From Flavobacteriales bacterium UBA974 (GTDB lineage Bacteria; Bacteroidota; Bacteroidia; Flavobacteriales_D; Sanyastnellaceae), in assembly GCA_002292405.1 (NCBI GenBank), contig DBBW01000005.1, positions 74,145 through 116,782 on the forward strand: a stretch of 42,638 nt of DNA, given 5' to 3'. Positions 1 to 9,800 of this stretch are shown in pieces. The notes under the pieces were generated by a model that ran no database searches, was not told where the DNA came from, and was given only the letters and a program-made list of their open reading frames with translations. The position numbers were made by a program, and so were the translations under genes. Within the stretch, counting starts at the first letter, position 1. Every line of letters begins with the position of its first letter.

Positions 1-88
1 CGATAAAAAGTGCAATAAAATGCTTAAAAGTGTTTAAAATTTAATAAAATCGCTTATAAATCTTCATCAATTGATTAATACTGAGAAT

Positions 89-403
89 ATGATTAAAGTT
101 GTCGTAATAGATAGAGACGACAAGCGCCATGAGTTAGATGCTCCTACGGACATGAACATGAATATGATGGAGCTTTGTAAGAGCTATGAACTCCCTGTAG
201 AGGGTACTTGTGGAGGCATGGCGATGTGTGCGAGTTGCCACATGTATGTGCTCAGTTCTCATGAGATAGGGGAGAGGTCTGACGACGAAGAGGATATGTT
301 AGATGAGGCATTCTTTGTGGAAGACAACAGCCGTCTTGGATGCCAAATTAAGTTAGAAAATTCTCTCGACGGGTTAGAGATTAAGCTTGCCCCAGTTGGA
401 TAA
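89..403 (+). CDS. 2Fe-2S ferredoxin, adrenodoxin type
   Basis: Small electron carrier of the adrenodoxin/Isc ferredoxin type, about 104 residues. The sequence shows the cluster-binding pattern C-x5-C-x2-C (CGGMAMCASC) and a fourth Cys in RLGCQ near the C-terminus, plus an acidic stretch (RSDDEEDMLDEAF) typical of the partner-binding face. A TTG six codons upstream (71) keeps the frame open, but the ATG at 89 starts the usual beta-strand IKVVVID, so I prefer it. It stands alone on the plus strand, convergent with the polysaccharide operon. Family proteins act in the cytoplasm in Fe-S assembly or P450-like redox chains; which partner it serves here cannot be read. Confidence 0.9.
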   Translation: MIKVVVIDRDDKRHELDAPTDMNMNMMELCKSYELPVEGTCGGMAMCASCHMYVLSSHEIGERSDDEEDMLDEAFFVEDNSRLGCQIKLENSLDGLEIKLAPVG

Positions 404-432
404 GCTCGTTCTGGGAATTTTATTAATTCTTA

Positions 433-1245
433 TTAGTTAAGTCCGATGCCTGGATTGAGAAGCGTTCCTGATTCGATCAGATCAGCTAAAACTGGAGAGC
501 TTTCAAGTTCTTTTACCGCTGCGATATGATGAGGTGCATGCGTATCTGAGCATATCATTCTTACCCAACCATTTTCAATTGCATAAAGAGCAGTTTCCTT
601 CGCTAAATCTCCATAGCTCCCACAAAGAGTAGCAGCATTTATGGTTAAAACCACTCCTTTATCGTGAAGTTTTTTCAAATCAGATCTGTCTTTGTGGAAA
701 TAAGGATACCTCGCGCAATGAGCTAAAACAGGCGTGAGTCCTGAGGTTTGCATCTTAAAAACAATTTCGGCTAAGATGTCATAATTGGGAGGGAGATGAA
801 ATGCAAACTCAAACAAAATCATTTCAAGTTTACTGCCATTCAAGGGGTCAGTGCAAGGAAATGTTAGAAGTTCATCGGGCTTAGAAAGTAAATCTAAAAG
901 ATCTAAATCTAGGAAGTATTCCGCTCCAAGGAAAAGTTCTATGGGGGGTAATCTTTTTGCCACTTCGACCTTGAGTTCTTCAAATCTAGGTTTCAGTATC
1001 TCAGGAGTGTTGGGATACAAGTCTACCATAACATGTGGCGTGGTTACAAGCTTTTTGAAACCGAGATTTTGGAGTCTGCGTATAAGAGCAATAGAGGTAT
1101 CCATATCAGGAGCACCATCATCAACTCCAGGAACAAGGTGAGAGTGAACATCGCAAATTAGCAGACTTAAATCGTTGCTAACCTGAATGTTCTTATTCTT
1201 AGCCTTTTTGCTGAATCTGAACAGATTTTTTATTGCGGTAAACAT
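433..1245 (-). CDS. CpsB/CapC (YwqE-type) PHP-fold tyrosine-protein phosphatase
   Basis: A 270-residue PHP-domain protein of the family of capsule-associated manganese-dependent tyrosine phosphatases (CpsB, CapC, YwqE). Visible metal-binding motifs are DVHSHLVPGVDDGAPD near residue 32, TTPH near residue 68, a central LGAEYF, LAHCARYPYF, and CSDTHAPHH near the C-terminus. These enzymes dephosphorylate the tyrosine kinase that controls polysaccharide chain length. It is the last gene of a minus-strand run with nucleotide-sugar enzymes, 77 bp after rfbB, which supports a role in surface polysaccharide export control. No signal peptide. The start is followed by a basic N-terminus (NLFRFSKKAKNK), common in Bacteroidota members. 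Confidence 0.88.
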   Translation of the reverse strand: MFTAIKNLFRFSKKAKNKNIQVSNDLSLLICDVHSHLVPGVDDGAPDMDTSIALIRRLQNLGFKKLVTTPHVMVDLYPNTPEILKPRFEELKVEVAKRLPPIELFLGAEYFLDLDLLDLLSKPDELLTFPCTDPLNGSKLEMILFEFAFHLPPNYDILAEIVFKMQTSGLTPVLAHCARYPYFHKDRSDLKKLHDKGVVLTINAATLCGSYGDLAKETALYAIENGWVRMICSDTHAPHHIAAVKELESSPVLADLIESGTLLNPGIGLN

Positions 1246-1322
1246 AATCTTCTACTTTGTTGTTTTTTTGTTGAGTTGTTTATGGTACAATATACAATAA
1301 GTAATAATATATAAGGTTCTTT

Positions 1323-2405
1323 TTAGCATTCTTCATTTATTGAAACATCTACGGAGAGTTTTCGCGAAGCAATGTTATCTAACCATTTGGTATTCTGAAG
1401 ATACCATTCTACGGTTTTTTCTAACCCTTCTTCAAATTTCACACTGGGAGTCCATCCGAGTTTATTCTCTATTTTTGATGCGTCAATGGCATACCTCTTG
1501 TCATGGCCAGCTCTATCAGTTACAAATTGAATCAGTGAATTAGACGTTCCTTGAGGTCTATTTAGTTTCTTGTCAGTGAGTTTTATGAGATGTTTAACCA
1601 AATCGATATTCGTCCATTCATTAAGACCTCCAATATTGTAGGTGTCACCGACTTCTCCTTTGTGTAGAATCAAATCAATAGCCTTTGCGTGATCCTCTAC
1701 AAATAACCAATCTCGAATATTTAACCCTTCCCCATAAATTGGTAGTGGAATATTGTCCTTAATATTTTTAATCATCAGAGGGATGAGCTTCTCTGGAAAT
1801 TGATTTGCTCCGTAGTTGTTTGAGCAGTTGCTAATCACAACAGGTAATCTGTAAGTATGGCAATATGCCCTCACTAGATGATCACTTGAGGCCTTTGAAG
1901 CACTGTATGGACTGCGGGGGTCGTATGAGGTCTCTTCACTAAATAATCCTTCGTTACCGAGTGAGCCATACACCTCGTCAGTAGAGATGTGGTAAAACAT
2001 CTTGTCTTTTGTTTGGTTAGAATCGTTGTCTAGCCAAGAATGTTTTGCAGCATCTAATAAAGCTGCAGTACCTAAAATATTCGTTTCTAAAAAGGCTTGT
2101 GGATTTTCTATGCTTCGATCTACGTGACTTTCAGCGGCCAAGTGAATGACAGCATCGAACTGATATGTTGAGAATAATTCTTTCAGTAACCTCTTATTGC
2201 AAATATCTCCCTTCATAAAGGTATAACGACCAGAACTTTGGAAGTTAAGTTCGATATCTGCCAAATTTTCTAAATTACCGGCATAGGTGAGTAGGTCTAG
2301 GTTTACAACCTTCACAATCGGGTGATGATTTAGTATTTGCCGAATCACGTGAGAGCCGATAAAGCCAGCTCCTCCAGTTACCAATATATTCGAGAACGAT
2401 CTCAT
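1323..2405 (-). CDS. rfbB: dTDP-glucose 4,6-dehydratase
   Basis: Extended short-chain dehydrogenase that converts dTDP-glucose to dTDP-4-keto-6-deoxyglucose, the entry step for dTDP-rhamnose and other 6-deoxysugars. The NAD-binding motif GGAGFIGSH is at residues 11-19, [11 protein letters not shown] follows near residue 88, the catalytic Thr-Asp-Glu lies in [10 protein letters not shown], and the Tyr-Lys pair in [11 protein letters not shown]. At 360 residues it is of normal length with a slightly extended C-terminus. Its ATG overlaps the TGA of the upstream acetyltransferase by four bases (ATGA), indicating translational coupling within the operon. Confidence 0.93.
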   Translation of the reverse strand: MRSFSNILVTGGAGFIGSHVIRQILNHHPIVKVVNLDLLTYAGNLENLADIELNFQSSGRYTFMKGDICNKRLLKELFSTYQFDAVIHLAAESHVDRSIENPQAFLETNILGTAALLDAAKHSWLDNDSNQTKDKMFYHISTDEVYGSLGNEGLFSEETSYDPRSPYSASKASSDHLVRAYCHTYRLPVVISNCSNNYGANQFPEKLIPLMIKNIKDNIPLPIYGEGLNIRDWLFVEDHAKAIDLILHKGEVGDTYNIGGLNEWTNIDLVKHLIKLTDKKLNRPQGTSNSLIQFVTDRAGHDKRYAIDASKIENKLGWTPSVKFEEGLEKTVEWYLQNTKWLDNIASRKLSVDVSINEEC

Positions 2406-3016
2406 TTTTCAGAATAAGGTGACACTCCGTTTAACTTGTCTAATTGAAATTTCCTTCCGGATTCAGAACAAACAGCGATGTTTTCTTCGTCGAACTCAAG
2501 TCGCATTCCACTTGGTGACATCCATCCGATTTGTTTTGCAGGATTTCCTACTACAAGGGCGTATGGTTTAACAGATGATGTTACGACGGCTCCCGCGCCG
2601 ACGAAGGCAAAATTTCCGAGTGTGTTTCCACATATAATGGTGGCATTTGCTCCTATCGTCACTCCGTCACAGATTTGTGTCGTCGCGTAGGAGTCACGCC
2701 TATCTAATGCACTTCTAGGATTGATAACGTTCGTGAATACGCAGCTCGGTCCGAGGAATACATCGTCGCCCAAAGTGACTCCTTGGTACAGACTCACGTT
2801 GTTTTGGATTTTACAATTGTCCCCGATCGTGACGCCTGATGCTACAAAGGAATTTTGTCCCAGAGAGGTGCCTGTACCGAGCCGTGCACCTTTCATCACA
2901 TGACAAAAATGCCACACCTTGACGCCTCTACCAAGCTCCGCCCCATTATCTACAATGGCAGAACCGTGAATGAATGCTTCAGGTAAAGAATCTATATTTT
3001 CTATTTTGTTGGGCAA
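2402..3016 (-). CDS. WbpD-like left-handed beta-helix N-acetyltransferase
   Basis: A hexapeptide-repeat acyltransferase of about 204 residues. The repeats run from about residue 15 to 155 (for example [20 protein letters not shown]), followed by a C-terminal tail with [14 protein letters not shown] and [10 protein letters not shown], which resembles the tail of WbpD-type enzymes that acetylate the 3-amino group of UDP-2-acetamido-3-amino-glucuronate. Its upstream neighbour is a WbpE-like aminotransferase, the enzyme that makes that substrate. The start appears to be TTG (3016); an in-frame TAG, the aminotransferase stop, lies only six codons upstream and no ATG lies between. It overlaps rfbB by ATGA. 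A 3-amino-dTDP-sugar acetyltransferase is an alternative. Confidence 0.85.
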   Translation of the reverse strand: MPNKIENIDSLPEAFIHGSAIVDNGAELGRGVKVWHFCHVMKGARLGTGTSLGQNSFVASGVTIGDNCKIQNNVSLYQGVTLGDDVFLGPSCVFTNVINPRSALDRRDSYATTQICDGVTIGANATIICGNTLGNFAFVGAGAVVTSSVKPYALVVGNPAKQIGWMSPSGMRLEFDEENIAVCSESGRKFQLDKLNGVSPYSEK

Positions 3017-3031
3017 AATGCTTTGATAAAT

Positions 3032-4162
3032 CTACTTGGTTAACCTCGAGATTAAACGTTCAACTACTCTTGTTTGTTGCAAGTTAGTAAGTTCTGTGTG
3101 CATAGGGAGAGAAAGTACGGTAGAGGCTAAGTAGTTCGTGTTGGGAAAATCGTCAGCAAGATAACCTAAATTATTGTAGGCAGGTTGATGATGTATCCCC
3201 TTCGGGTAATATATACCGGTAGGTATGCCGTCTTCCTTAAGAGCCTCCGACAAATAATCCCTATGATTGCCAGAAACCTGAATTGTATACTGATGAAAAA
3301 CGTGTGTGGAGTTAGCATCTCTTTTAGGAATTTTAATTCCGTCAACATCTTTTAAAAGTTCGTCATACATATTTGCTGCTTTCTGCCTTGCGAGGTTGCA
3401 TTCTTCAAGGTATGGAAGTTTCACCCTAAGAATGGCCGCTTGAATGGCGTCGAGTCTGGAGTTTAACCCCACAAGCTCGTGCTTGTATCTTATTTGGCCT
3501 CCGTGGTTAGCAATGGCTTTCGCTTTTTTGGCTAGTTCTTTATCATGCGTAAAAAGAGCACCACCATCTCCGAAACAGCCTAAATTTTTACTTGGGAAAA
3601 AACTGGTTGTTCCGAACTTCCCCATCAATCCTGCCCTTCCACTTAACCCGTTTCCGTTACAATAAATGCTCATCAGAGATTGTGCCGTGTCTTCGACAAT
3701 TGGCACGCCAGTCTTTTTAGAAATCTCCACTAACTTCCCCATATCTGCACATTGACCAAACAAGTGCACTGGGATAATCGCTTTGGTTTTCTTCGTTATC
3801 GCTTTTTCGATGGCCTCGCAATCGATATTGAAAGTATCTGGGTAAACGTCTACTAAAACGGGCTTAGCTCCTAAAAGAGCGACCACTTCGACTGAAGAAA
3901 TAAAAGTAAATGCTGGAGTAATCACTTCGTCTCCAGCTCCAATTCCTAAAGACATCAGAGCAATTTGTAGGGCATCTGTCCCGTTAGCACATGGGATGAC
4001 ATACGGAGTTTTGCCGCCTTCGATTTTAAGTTTACCGCCAAGTTCCTTAGCAAACAGATTCACCTCCTCACCTCCGATAAATTTTTCAGAAGCGATGACT
4101 CGCATGATAGCATCATCAATTTCAGGCTTTAACCGAGCATTCATGCCCGATAAATCAACCAT
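3032..4162 (-). CDS. DegT/DnrJ/EryC1/StrS sugar aminotransferase, WbpE-like
   Basis: PLP-dependent sugar aminotransferase (about 376 residues from this start). Family motifs: ANGTDALQIAL, GDEVITPAFTFISSVE, IPVHLFGQCADM, VEDTAQS, and the PLP-binding Lys in TSFFPSKNLGCFGDGGA, followed by GLNSRLDAIQAAIL. The closest recognisable type is WbpE, which makes UDP-2-acetamido-3-amino-glucuronate. The frame stays open upstream to 4471, but that part is antisense to a signal-peptide gene and unlike the family. The family start is MVDLSGMN at 4162; an ATG at 4189 is a second option, six bases after a possible promoter box. First gene of the minus-strand polysaccharide operon. Confidence 0.9.
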   Translation of the reverse strand: MVDLSGMNARLKPEIDDAIMRVIASEKFIGGEEVNLFAKELGGKLKIEGGKTPYVIPCANGTDALQIALMSLGIGAGDEVITPAFTFISSVEVVALLGAKPVLVDVYPDTFNIDCEAIEKAITKKTKAIIPVHLFGQCADMGKLVEISKKTGVPIVEDTAQSLMSIYCNGNGLSGRAGLMGKFGTTSFFPSKNLGCFGDGGALFTHDKELAKKAKAIANHGGQIRYKHELVGLNSRLDAIQAAILRVKLPYLEECNLARQKAANMYDELLKDVDGIKIPKRDANSTHVFHQYTIQVSGNHRDYLSEALKEDGIPTGIYYPKGIHHQPAYNNLGYLADDFPNTNYLASTVLSLPMHTELTNLQQTRVVERLISRLTK

Positions 4163-4195
4163 TTTAATGTTTTCCAACTCGTCCTGCATCTCAAG

Positions 4196-4218
4196 CGAAG
4201 ATACACACCCTACCTTCG
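4196..4218. promoter_or_regulatory. Divergent pair of -7 boxes between the aminotransferase operon and the OMP-waaA operon
   Basis: On the minus strand TATCTTCG (4203 to 4196) and on the plus strand TACCTTCG (4211-4218) both match seven of eight positions of the Bacteroidota TAnnTTTG box. The plus box ends five bases before the ATG at 4224; the minus box sits about 33 bases before the start at 4162 and six before the one at 4189. No clear TTG -33 element is visible for either, so this is a sequence match only. Confidence 0.4.
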
Positions 4219-4223
4219 CTATT

Positions 4224-4988
4224 ATGAATTCCACGAAGTCGATTTTTTCCCTCACGATTTTTTTATTTGCTGCTACGATCACTTTAGCCCAAACCACCCG
4301 GGACGTCGCTTCCACCCCACTTCGTACGCCACACATCTCGATTACTACTGGGGGCTTTCTCCCCATTGCAGATCTCAACTCTAGATATGGTGCTTTCGCC
4401 ACTGTCGGAGCTTCGTTTGGTATAAAAACTGAGTCTAATAAATATCTCGGTTTCCGTCTCACGCTTATCACGGGCGCCGAAGCTCAGGAGCCGGATTTGC
4501 TTTCTAACCTCCTTACTCCCGATGGGGAGATTATTGACAATGAAGGACGCGTATCAAAAATATCGGTCTCCGGACGTGGCGCTCTCTTTGGACTGCACGC
4601 AGGTAAAATTATCCCACTTTCAAGTTCCAATGTCAATTCAGGACTTTTCCTCCGTGGAGGCTTGGGATCTCTCCATCACAAGATCGGTTTTGACTTCACA
4701 GAAAACCACATCTCCCAACTTGAAGACCCCTACCTCGCCGGATATGATCGACTGTCTTGGGGTGTATACACCTCTGGCTTCGTAGGGTACTGGTACATGG
4801 ATACTTCCCGCAGAGTAAATGCCTACGGTGGAATTTTTGGTTTTGCGTCCCGAACGAACCCCCTACGCGCTACCAATTTCGACACTGGAATACCCGATAC
4901 CGAACCCCGTTTCGATGCTGGCTTTGGCCTAGAATTTGGATGGGTTCTCCATATCTACAAAAGAGCTCCGAAAGAGTATTGGTACTAA
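4224..4988 (+). CDS. Secreted or outer-membrane beta-rich protein upstream of waaA
   Basis: About 254 residues with a clear signal peptide (MNSTKSIFSLTIFLFAATITLAQ). The mature part has alternating aromatic/glycine-rich segments (GRGALFGLHAGKIIPL, SGLFLRGGLGSLHHKIGF, VYTSGFVGYWYMDTS, FDAGFGLEFGWVLHI) that suggest an eight- to ten-strand outer-membrane barrel. I do not recognise a named family. The frame is open upstream to 3996, but this part is antisense to the aminotransferase, so the start is placed at the signal peptide. Its stop is one base before the GTG of waaA, indicating coupling and possibly a role in envelope biogenesis. Codon use is C-rich compared with most of the window, as in waaA. 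Confidence 0.75.
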   Translation: MNSTKSIFSLTIFLFAATITLAQTTRDVASTPLRTPHISITTGGFLPIADLNSRYGAFATVGASFGIKTESNKYLGFRLTLITGAEAQEPDLLSNLLTPDGEIIDNEGRVSKISVSGRGALFGLHAGKIIPLSSSNVNSGLFLRGGLGSLHHKIGFDFTENHISQLEDPYLAGYDRLSWGVYTSGFVGYWYMDTSRRVNAYGGIFGFASRTNPLRATNFDTGIPDTEPRFDAGFGLEFGWVLHIYKRAPKEYWY

Positions 4989-4989
4989 C

Positions 4990-6213
4990 GTGCATGTCTT
5001 TTATAACATATTTGGTTCAGTAGCAGTTGCTCTTTTACGCCTCGTAGCTTTATTCGGTCACTCTCGTGCAAGGTCCTTCCTGGCGATGCGGTCCTCTACC
5101 CAGAACACTCCTTCAACATCTCCCCGAGCTTGGTTTCATTGTGCTTCCCTTGGGGAATATGAGCAGTCTGTCACAGTAATAGAATCCTATATCTCACGCT
5201 CACCAGAAACCCCCATCCTCCTCACTTTCTTCTCTCCTTCAGGATATTTCCCTCTTGTTAAGAATCATCCCAAATGGATGCGCGAAGGCGACCTTATCAC
5301 TGCCCTCCCCCTCGACACCCCTCGTAGAGTTCGTGACTTCCTAAGCTCGACGGCTGTTCATGTGAAATTCTTTGCGACGTGTAAATATGAGGTTTGGCCT
5401 GAACTTATGAAGCAACTAGACGCTGCAGAAATCCCCTCCTTTGTATTCGCGACCTACTTCACGGCTGATGCTTTTCCTCTACGCAACAACCCTATAAGCA
5501 AATTTCTTCTTTCTGCATGGCGACGGTTCGATAGGATCTTTACACAAGACGAATCTTCATCACGACTGTTAAAATTACATGGAATAGACTCAGTGATCGC
5601 TGGAGACCCGAGAGCAGATCGTGTATTACAAATCGCTAAGGAATCTACTCCTCCAAGTGATCTGAAAAACTGGAAAGGAAATTCAAAAGTAGTCCTCGCC
5701 GGCAGTTCATGGGCTGAGGAGGAGGGAGCTCTCTCAACTTTGACTTGGGATGCGCAGATCAAGCTTCTCATCGCTCCCCATGAAGTCAACGAAGCAAATA
5801 TTCAAAGAATTCTTACCCTCTTTCCCAGTTCCGCAAGGTATTCTTCAGGTGATTTACATGCTTCAGTTGTAGTCATCGATTCTGTGGGCCTACTTTCCTC
5901 CCTTTACGCTCTCGCTGACCTTGCTGTAATAGGTGGAGGATTTGGCTCCGGCTTACACAATGTCCTCGAATCTTCAGCGTTCGGAATTTCTTCACTTTCG
6001 GGGCCAAACATAAATCGTTTTCGTGAAGCTCTTTTTCTTCAAGATATTTCTGCTTTGTATATTTCAAGCACACCCTTTGATCTTTCAAAACAGGTGAAAA
6101 GACTCCTTTCTAGTGAAAACTCGCAAGAACTTAAGAGCTCGGGAATGGCCGCCAAGTCTTGGGTCTTATCTCAAAAAGGAGCTGCAGAAAAAATCACCTC
6201 CTATTTGCCCTAA
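4990..6213 (+). CDS. waaA: 3-deoxy-D-manno-octulosonic acid (Kdo) transferase
   Basis: Glycosyltransferase that adds Kdo to lipid A precursor at the inner membrane, 407 residues. Visible: the N-terminal membrane anchor (FYNIFGSVAVALLRLVALF), the acceptor-domain motif WFHCASLGEYEQ with the catalytic Glu, the CKYEVWPELM segment, LAGSSWAEEE, and the nucleotide-sugar site VIGGGFGSGLHNVLESSAFG. The frame is open from 4936, but the family N-terminus fits a GTG start at 4990, one base after the TAA of the preceding gene. It is the last protein gene before tRNA-Leu. Confidence 0.9.
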   Translation: MHVFYNIFGSVAVALLRLVALFGHSRARSFLAMRSSTQNTPSTSPRAWFHCASLGEYEQSVTVIESYISRSPETPILLTFFSPSGYFPLVKNHPKWMREGDLITALPLDTPRRVRDFLSSTAVHVKFFATCKYEVWPELMKQLDAAEIPSFVFATYFTADAFPLRNNPISKFLLSAWRRFDRIFTQDESSSRLLKLHGIDSVIAGDPRADRVLQIAKESTPPSDLKNWKGNSKVVLAGSSWAEEEGALSTLTWDAQIKLLIAPHEVNEANIQRILTLFPSSARYSSGDLHASVVVIDSVGLLSSLYALADLAVIGGGFGSGLHNVLESSAFGISSLSGPNINRFREALFLQDISALYISSTPFDLSKQVKRLLSSENSQELKSSGMAAKSWVLSQKGAAEKITSYLP

Positions 6214-6249
6214 TCTCTTAAATAACTACGTAACTTTGCGTCCGCTAAT

Positions 6250-6333
6250 GCCCGGATGGTGGAATTGGTAGACACGTCAGACTTAAAATCTGATGGCCGT
6301 AAGGCCGTGCGGGTTCAATTCCCGCTCCGGGTA
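6250..6333 (+). tRNA. tRNA-Leu(TAA)
   Basis: An 84-base class II tRNA. The acceptor stem GCCCGGA (6250-6256) pairs with TCCGGGT (6326-6332), with discriminator A at 6333. The anticodon arm TCAGA-CTTAAAA-TCTGA gives anticodon TAA. A long variable arm (GGCCGTAAGGCC) and a T arm (GCGGGTTCAATTCCCGC) are present. The CCA end is not encoded. It is followed at once by a terminator hairpin that also forms one copy of a 48-bp direct repeat. Confidence 0.97.
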
Positions 6334-6381
6334 CATAACGGGAGATAACCGAAAGGTTGTCTCTCGTTTTTGTTTTTAACG
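6334..6381 (+). repeat. 48-bp direct repeat, copy 1 (possible attachment site)
   Basis: It matches 10440-10487 with three mismatches in 48 bases; the last 32 bases are identical. It begins at the 3' end of tRNA-Leu, covers its terminator, and read in reverse encodes the tail VKNKNERQPF of the recombinase fragment. It could be an attachment-site remnant, or a duplication of the 3' end of the recombinase gene. Confidence 0.7.
6338..6378 (+). terminator. Rho-independent terminator of tRNA-Leu
   Basis: A 13-bp stem (6338-6350 with 6355-6367, three G-T pairs) closed by a GAAA tetraloop and followed by a T-rich run. The hairpin lies inside the direct repeat whose second copy (10440-10487) keeps the 3' arm but has a weakened 5' arm. 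Confidence 0.8.
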
Positions 6382-6868
6382 ACTTCTAAAGCATTGATGC
6401 TGCTAGTAATAAGCTCAAGTCCTCTGTTCAAGATTGGGGTTCGATACTTCTCTCCATCAAATACAAGTTTTTTGTTGAATATCGAACTCAGGAGTTTTTG
6501 CTTCGTGTTTACGGTTGCCTTCGCGAAGAACTCTCCAAGGTTTTTAAGTATGTGAATACCAAAGCTGATAAATTCTAAAGAATCTTTCTCATAGTCGTTC
6601 AATTGATTTTTGTCTATGATGAGTTGACTTATCTTATTCTCTAAGTCTGCGTTCTTTGAATTAAACATATCATTTGTGATAGCCCCCTCTAATAATTTAT
6701 CTAACAGCACTTCTTTTTTGTCTTCGAGTTTTTTGATGTTTATATCGATTGATTTCATCATGGATTTAGTGAACTTATCTGATGTGTCAAATTTATATTT
6801 AAGATAATTAATTCGACAGAACCATTTTACCCCCCCTCCTATGGTTTTTATGAATAAAAAAAAATCAC

Positions 6869-6876
6869 TATGTTTA
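6869..6876 (+). promoter_or_regulatory. Possible -7 box of the giant Cys-rich protein gene
   Basis: TATGTTTA fits seven of eight positions of TAnnTTTG and lies 19 bases before the ATG at 6896. No TTG is seen at the expected distance upstream. Confidence 0.3.
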
Positions 6877-6895
6877 GTAAAAGTTAAAAAAAAAC

Positions 6896-9800
6896 ATGAA
6901 ATTATCAAATAGATTATTCCCTGCTATATTTATAGCTCTAACCTCTATTATTAGTTAAAACTTATATTCTCAAGAGTGTGATTTACAGAACCCAATTAAT
7001 AACTTAAATCAATCTCTGGATAATTTTGTTAGTGCTTCTGATGGTGGTGGACAGGTTTTTAAAGCTGGAGTTACAGGGTCTCTTATTTCTTTACGATTTG
7101 CTGATACGATGTGTGGGTCTTCAGTATCATTTAATATTAGAGACTATGTAGGATTGGGTAATCCATACGGAGGAGCCGTCCTTGCTAGTGGCACAGCGTC
7201 TGAAAATACCTGGGGACAATTTATTTCTACTTTATCAGTTACACCAATATTAAATGCTGATTCTTATTATGTCATTCAAATAACATCTGGGTGCCCTGGA
7301 TTTACTACTACTAACTCATACGATGGAGAAATTATTTTTACATGCACTCCAGGAGGATCCTGTCCTGGATGGGGAGAAGGAAATGGAACGACAGGAGATT
7401 TGATGATTAAAACATCTATTTGCCCTTCTGATGAAGATTATCAATTTGGATGTATGTATGAATCTTCATGCAACTACGATCCAACTGCCCAAATTAATGC
7501 TGGGTGTGAATATTCTGACTGTTATGGATGTACTGACGAAACAGCTTGTAATTTCGATGCTACGTCAGTGCACGATGATAATTCATGTTTAGAGCTAGAT
7601 TGTGCAGGAGCATGCGGAGGAGCTTCTGTAGTTGATTGTAACGGAGATTGTGGAGGGTCAGCATATATCCAGTGTGGATCATGTGTAGCAGGGAATACAG
7701 GAATAAGTCCTATAGCTGAAGACTTGTCATTTGTTGGTGGTAGCACATATAATTTTGTAGATCAAAGTTACTGTGAGCAGACCTTTATCCCTTCAGCTTC
7801 GGGAATCCTAGAATACATCAAAACACATAGCGCTAGTAGTCCAAACTCTACGACACTTAGAGTTGAAACAACTTCTGGTCAAGTTCTTGCAACATATTCA
7901 AGTATTGCAACAAGTAGTGCTTTCAAAACCAATACCAGTAGTAACCCAACGTATTTAGAAGCAGGAGAAACGTATATCATTAGAGTAACCGGGGGATCTG
8001 TAAGATATACTAACTCCGATATCTATCCCGGAGAATTAACTCTGAATGGATACACTGGATGGGGAGAAGATTACACACAAGGAGGAGATTTAAATATATC
8101 TACTTTTTATTGCCCAGCGATAGGTGGATGTATGGATGAAACAGCTTGTAACTATGATGAAATAGCCAACGCTGATGATGGAAGTTGTGTCTATATTAAT
8201 GTTGGAGAATGTGACTGTGATGGCAATATCCTTGATGCCTTAAACATATGTAACGGAACATGTTTATCTGACGCTGATTCTGACGGAGTCTGTGACGATG
8301 TTGATGAATGTATAGGGGCATACGACGAATGTGGAGTTTGCAACGGAGACAATTCTTCTTGCTCGGGCTGTATAGATGAAAGCGCTTGTGATTATGACCC
8401 TGAGGCAATTTTTCAAGCATTTACGGAAGGAAGTGGTGAAGGAACATTAATTTTTACATGGACGCAAACTGGTTCCTATGCTAATGAAGTTTCTGTCACG
8501 ATAGCCGGAATCACCTTCAATACAACTAACCCGCCAACATTAAATCTAAACCCTGGTATTTATACCGTTTATGGAAATGACTCCTATGGTGATGGTTGGA
8601 ATGGATATGTACTCGGAGTTACTGACGTAAGTTCAGGAACATTTACCTCGTTGACTTTCACTACTGGATATAGTGGTTCCGTTGAAGTAGAAGTTACAAG
8701 TTTGCAAGAAACATTATGCACCTATGGGGCATACGATGAATGTGGCACTTGTGATAACGATTCTTCAAACGACTGTGTACAAGATTGTGCTGGAAATTGG
8801 GGTGGAGATGCAGTATTAGACGAGTGTGGAACATGTAATGGCGAAGGCATTGCTGAAGGCGCTTGCGACTGTGATGGCAACGTTTTAGACAACTGTGGAG
8901 TTTGCGGTGGTTCTGATTCTTGTTGTGATAATTTACTGAGTATAACTTCTATGGATGCTTCTTGTAACTCTTTAGACGGTTCAGTAACGGCATCTATTCT
9001 TGATTGTGAGATGACAAGTTCACTGTCTCCAGAGGCACAGAATTTCCTTCAAGTTATTTCCGAAGCAATTATGGATAATCCAATGGGTTGGTCGCAGTGT
9101 TTCTCTGATGGAATGTGTTATGGAATTGACAATTCTATTGAGTATGCTCTTTATATGACTGGTGGTGGACCTGGTGGTTTTGGTATGGATCCTTACATGT
9201 TTGAAATGTTGTCAATGGAACTTATGGATTTATCAATGAATAACTCTCAAAGCTCTTGTAGTGTTACATGGACTAATGAAGCTGGAGATTTTGTAGGAGA
9301 CGGGATGACTTTAAGTGGTCTTGCCTCCGGTTCATATACGGCAAATATGACACATAGCAATGGCTGTACTGATGCTCAGACAATAGAAGTGGGTTACTCT
9401 TGCGCTGGTTGTATGGATCCTTTAGCTTGTAACTACTCTGATATCGCAAATGAAGATGATGGTCTTTGTCAATATCTTGACAGTTGTGGCGTTTGTGATG
9501 GAGCTGGAATTGCTGAAGGCGCTTGTGACTGTGACGGAAACGTCCTCGATGCAACAGGCGTTTGTGGTGGGGATTGTGAAGATGATTATAACGGAAATGG
9601 AGTATGTGATAATGCAGAAATTCATGGATGCACTTACTCGGATGCTTCTAACTATAATCCTGAAGCAACAGATGATAATGGAAGTTGTACTTATGATAAT
9701 TGTGATCCAAATGCCGGTTATGACTCAGGTTATGCTGCTGGTGAATCGTCAGTTGATATCACATCAGACAATGAGTCAGTTTATAATCAAGGATATGAAG

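Larger units (their letters stand above)
6315..6815 (-). pseudogene. C-terminal fragment of a large serine recombinase
   Basis: About 165 residues of coding sequence without the resolvase catalytic domain. It shows the coiled-coil C-terminal part of large serine (resolvase/invertase type) recombinases: IKKLEDKKEVLLDKLLEG, AITNDMFNSKNADLENKISQL, then FFAKATVNTKQKLLSSIF, KLVFDGEKYRTPILNRGLELI. The Ser-containing catalytic N-terminal half and the zinc-binding middle are missing; the frame upstream of about 6815 is low-complexity. The reading frame runs through the repeat into the tRNA on the opposite strand, where its stop is at 6315. I infer a decayed mobile element next to tRNA-Leu. Confidence 0.65.

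Noticed and set aside
851..1141. Antisense ORF of 96 codons, one of many similar ones
   Set aside because: It lies wholly inside the conserved PHP phosphatase on the other strand and has no protein features of its own.
2402..4162. Assignment of the operon to one complete sugar pathway
   Set aside because: Only aminotransferase, acetyltransferase and RfbB are present; the dehydrogenases and isomerases needed to decide between UDP- and dTDP-sugars are not in the window.
3996..4223. Upstream extension of the 4224 gene
   Set aside because: The stretch is antisense to the conserved part of the aminotransferase, and a clear signal peptide starts at 4224.
4190..4471. N-terminal extension of the aminotransferase
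   Set aside because: It is unlike the family, and is antisense to the signal peptide and barrel of the divergent gene.
6956..6958. Genome-wide reassignment of TAA or TAG to a sense codon
   Set aside because: Both codons are used as ordinary stops by intact genes throughout the window (for example waaA ends in TAA, the polyesterase in TAG).
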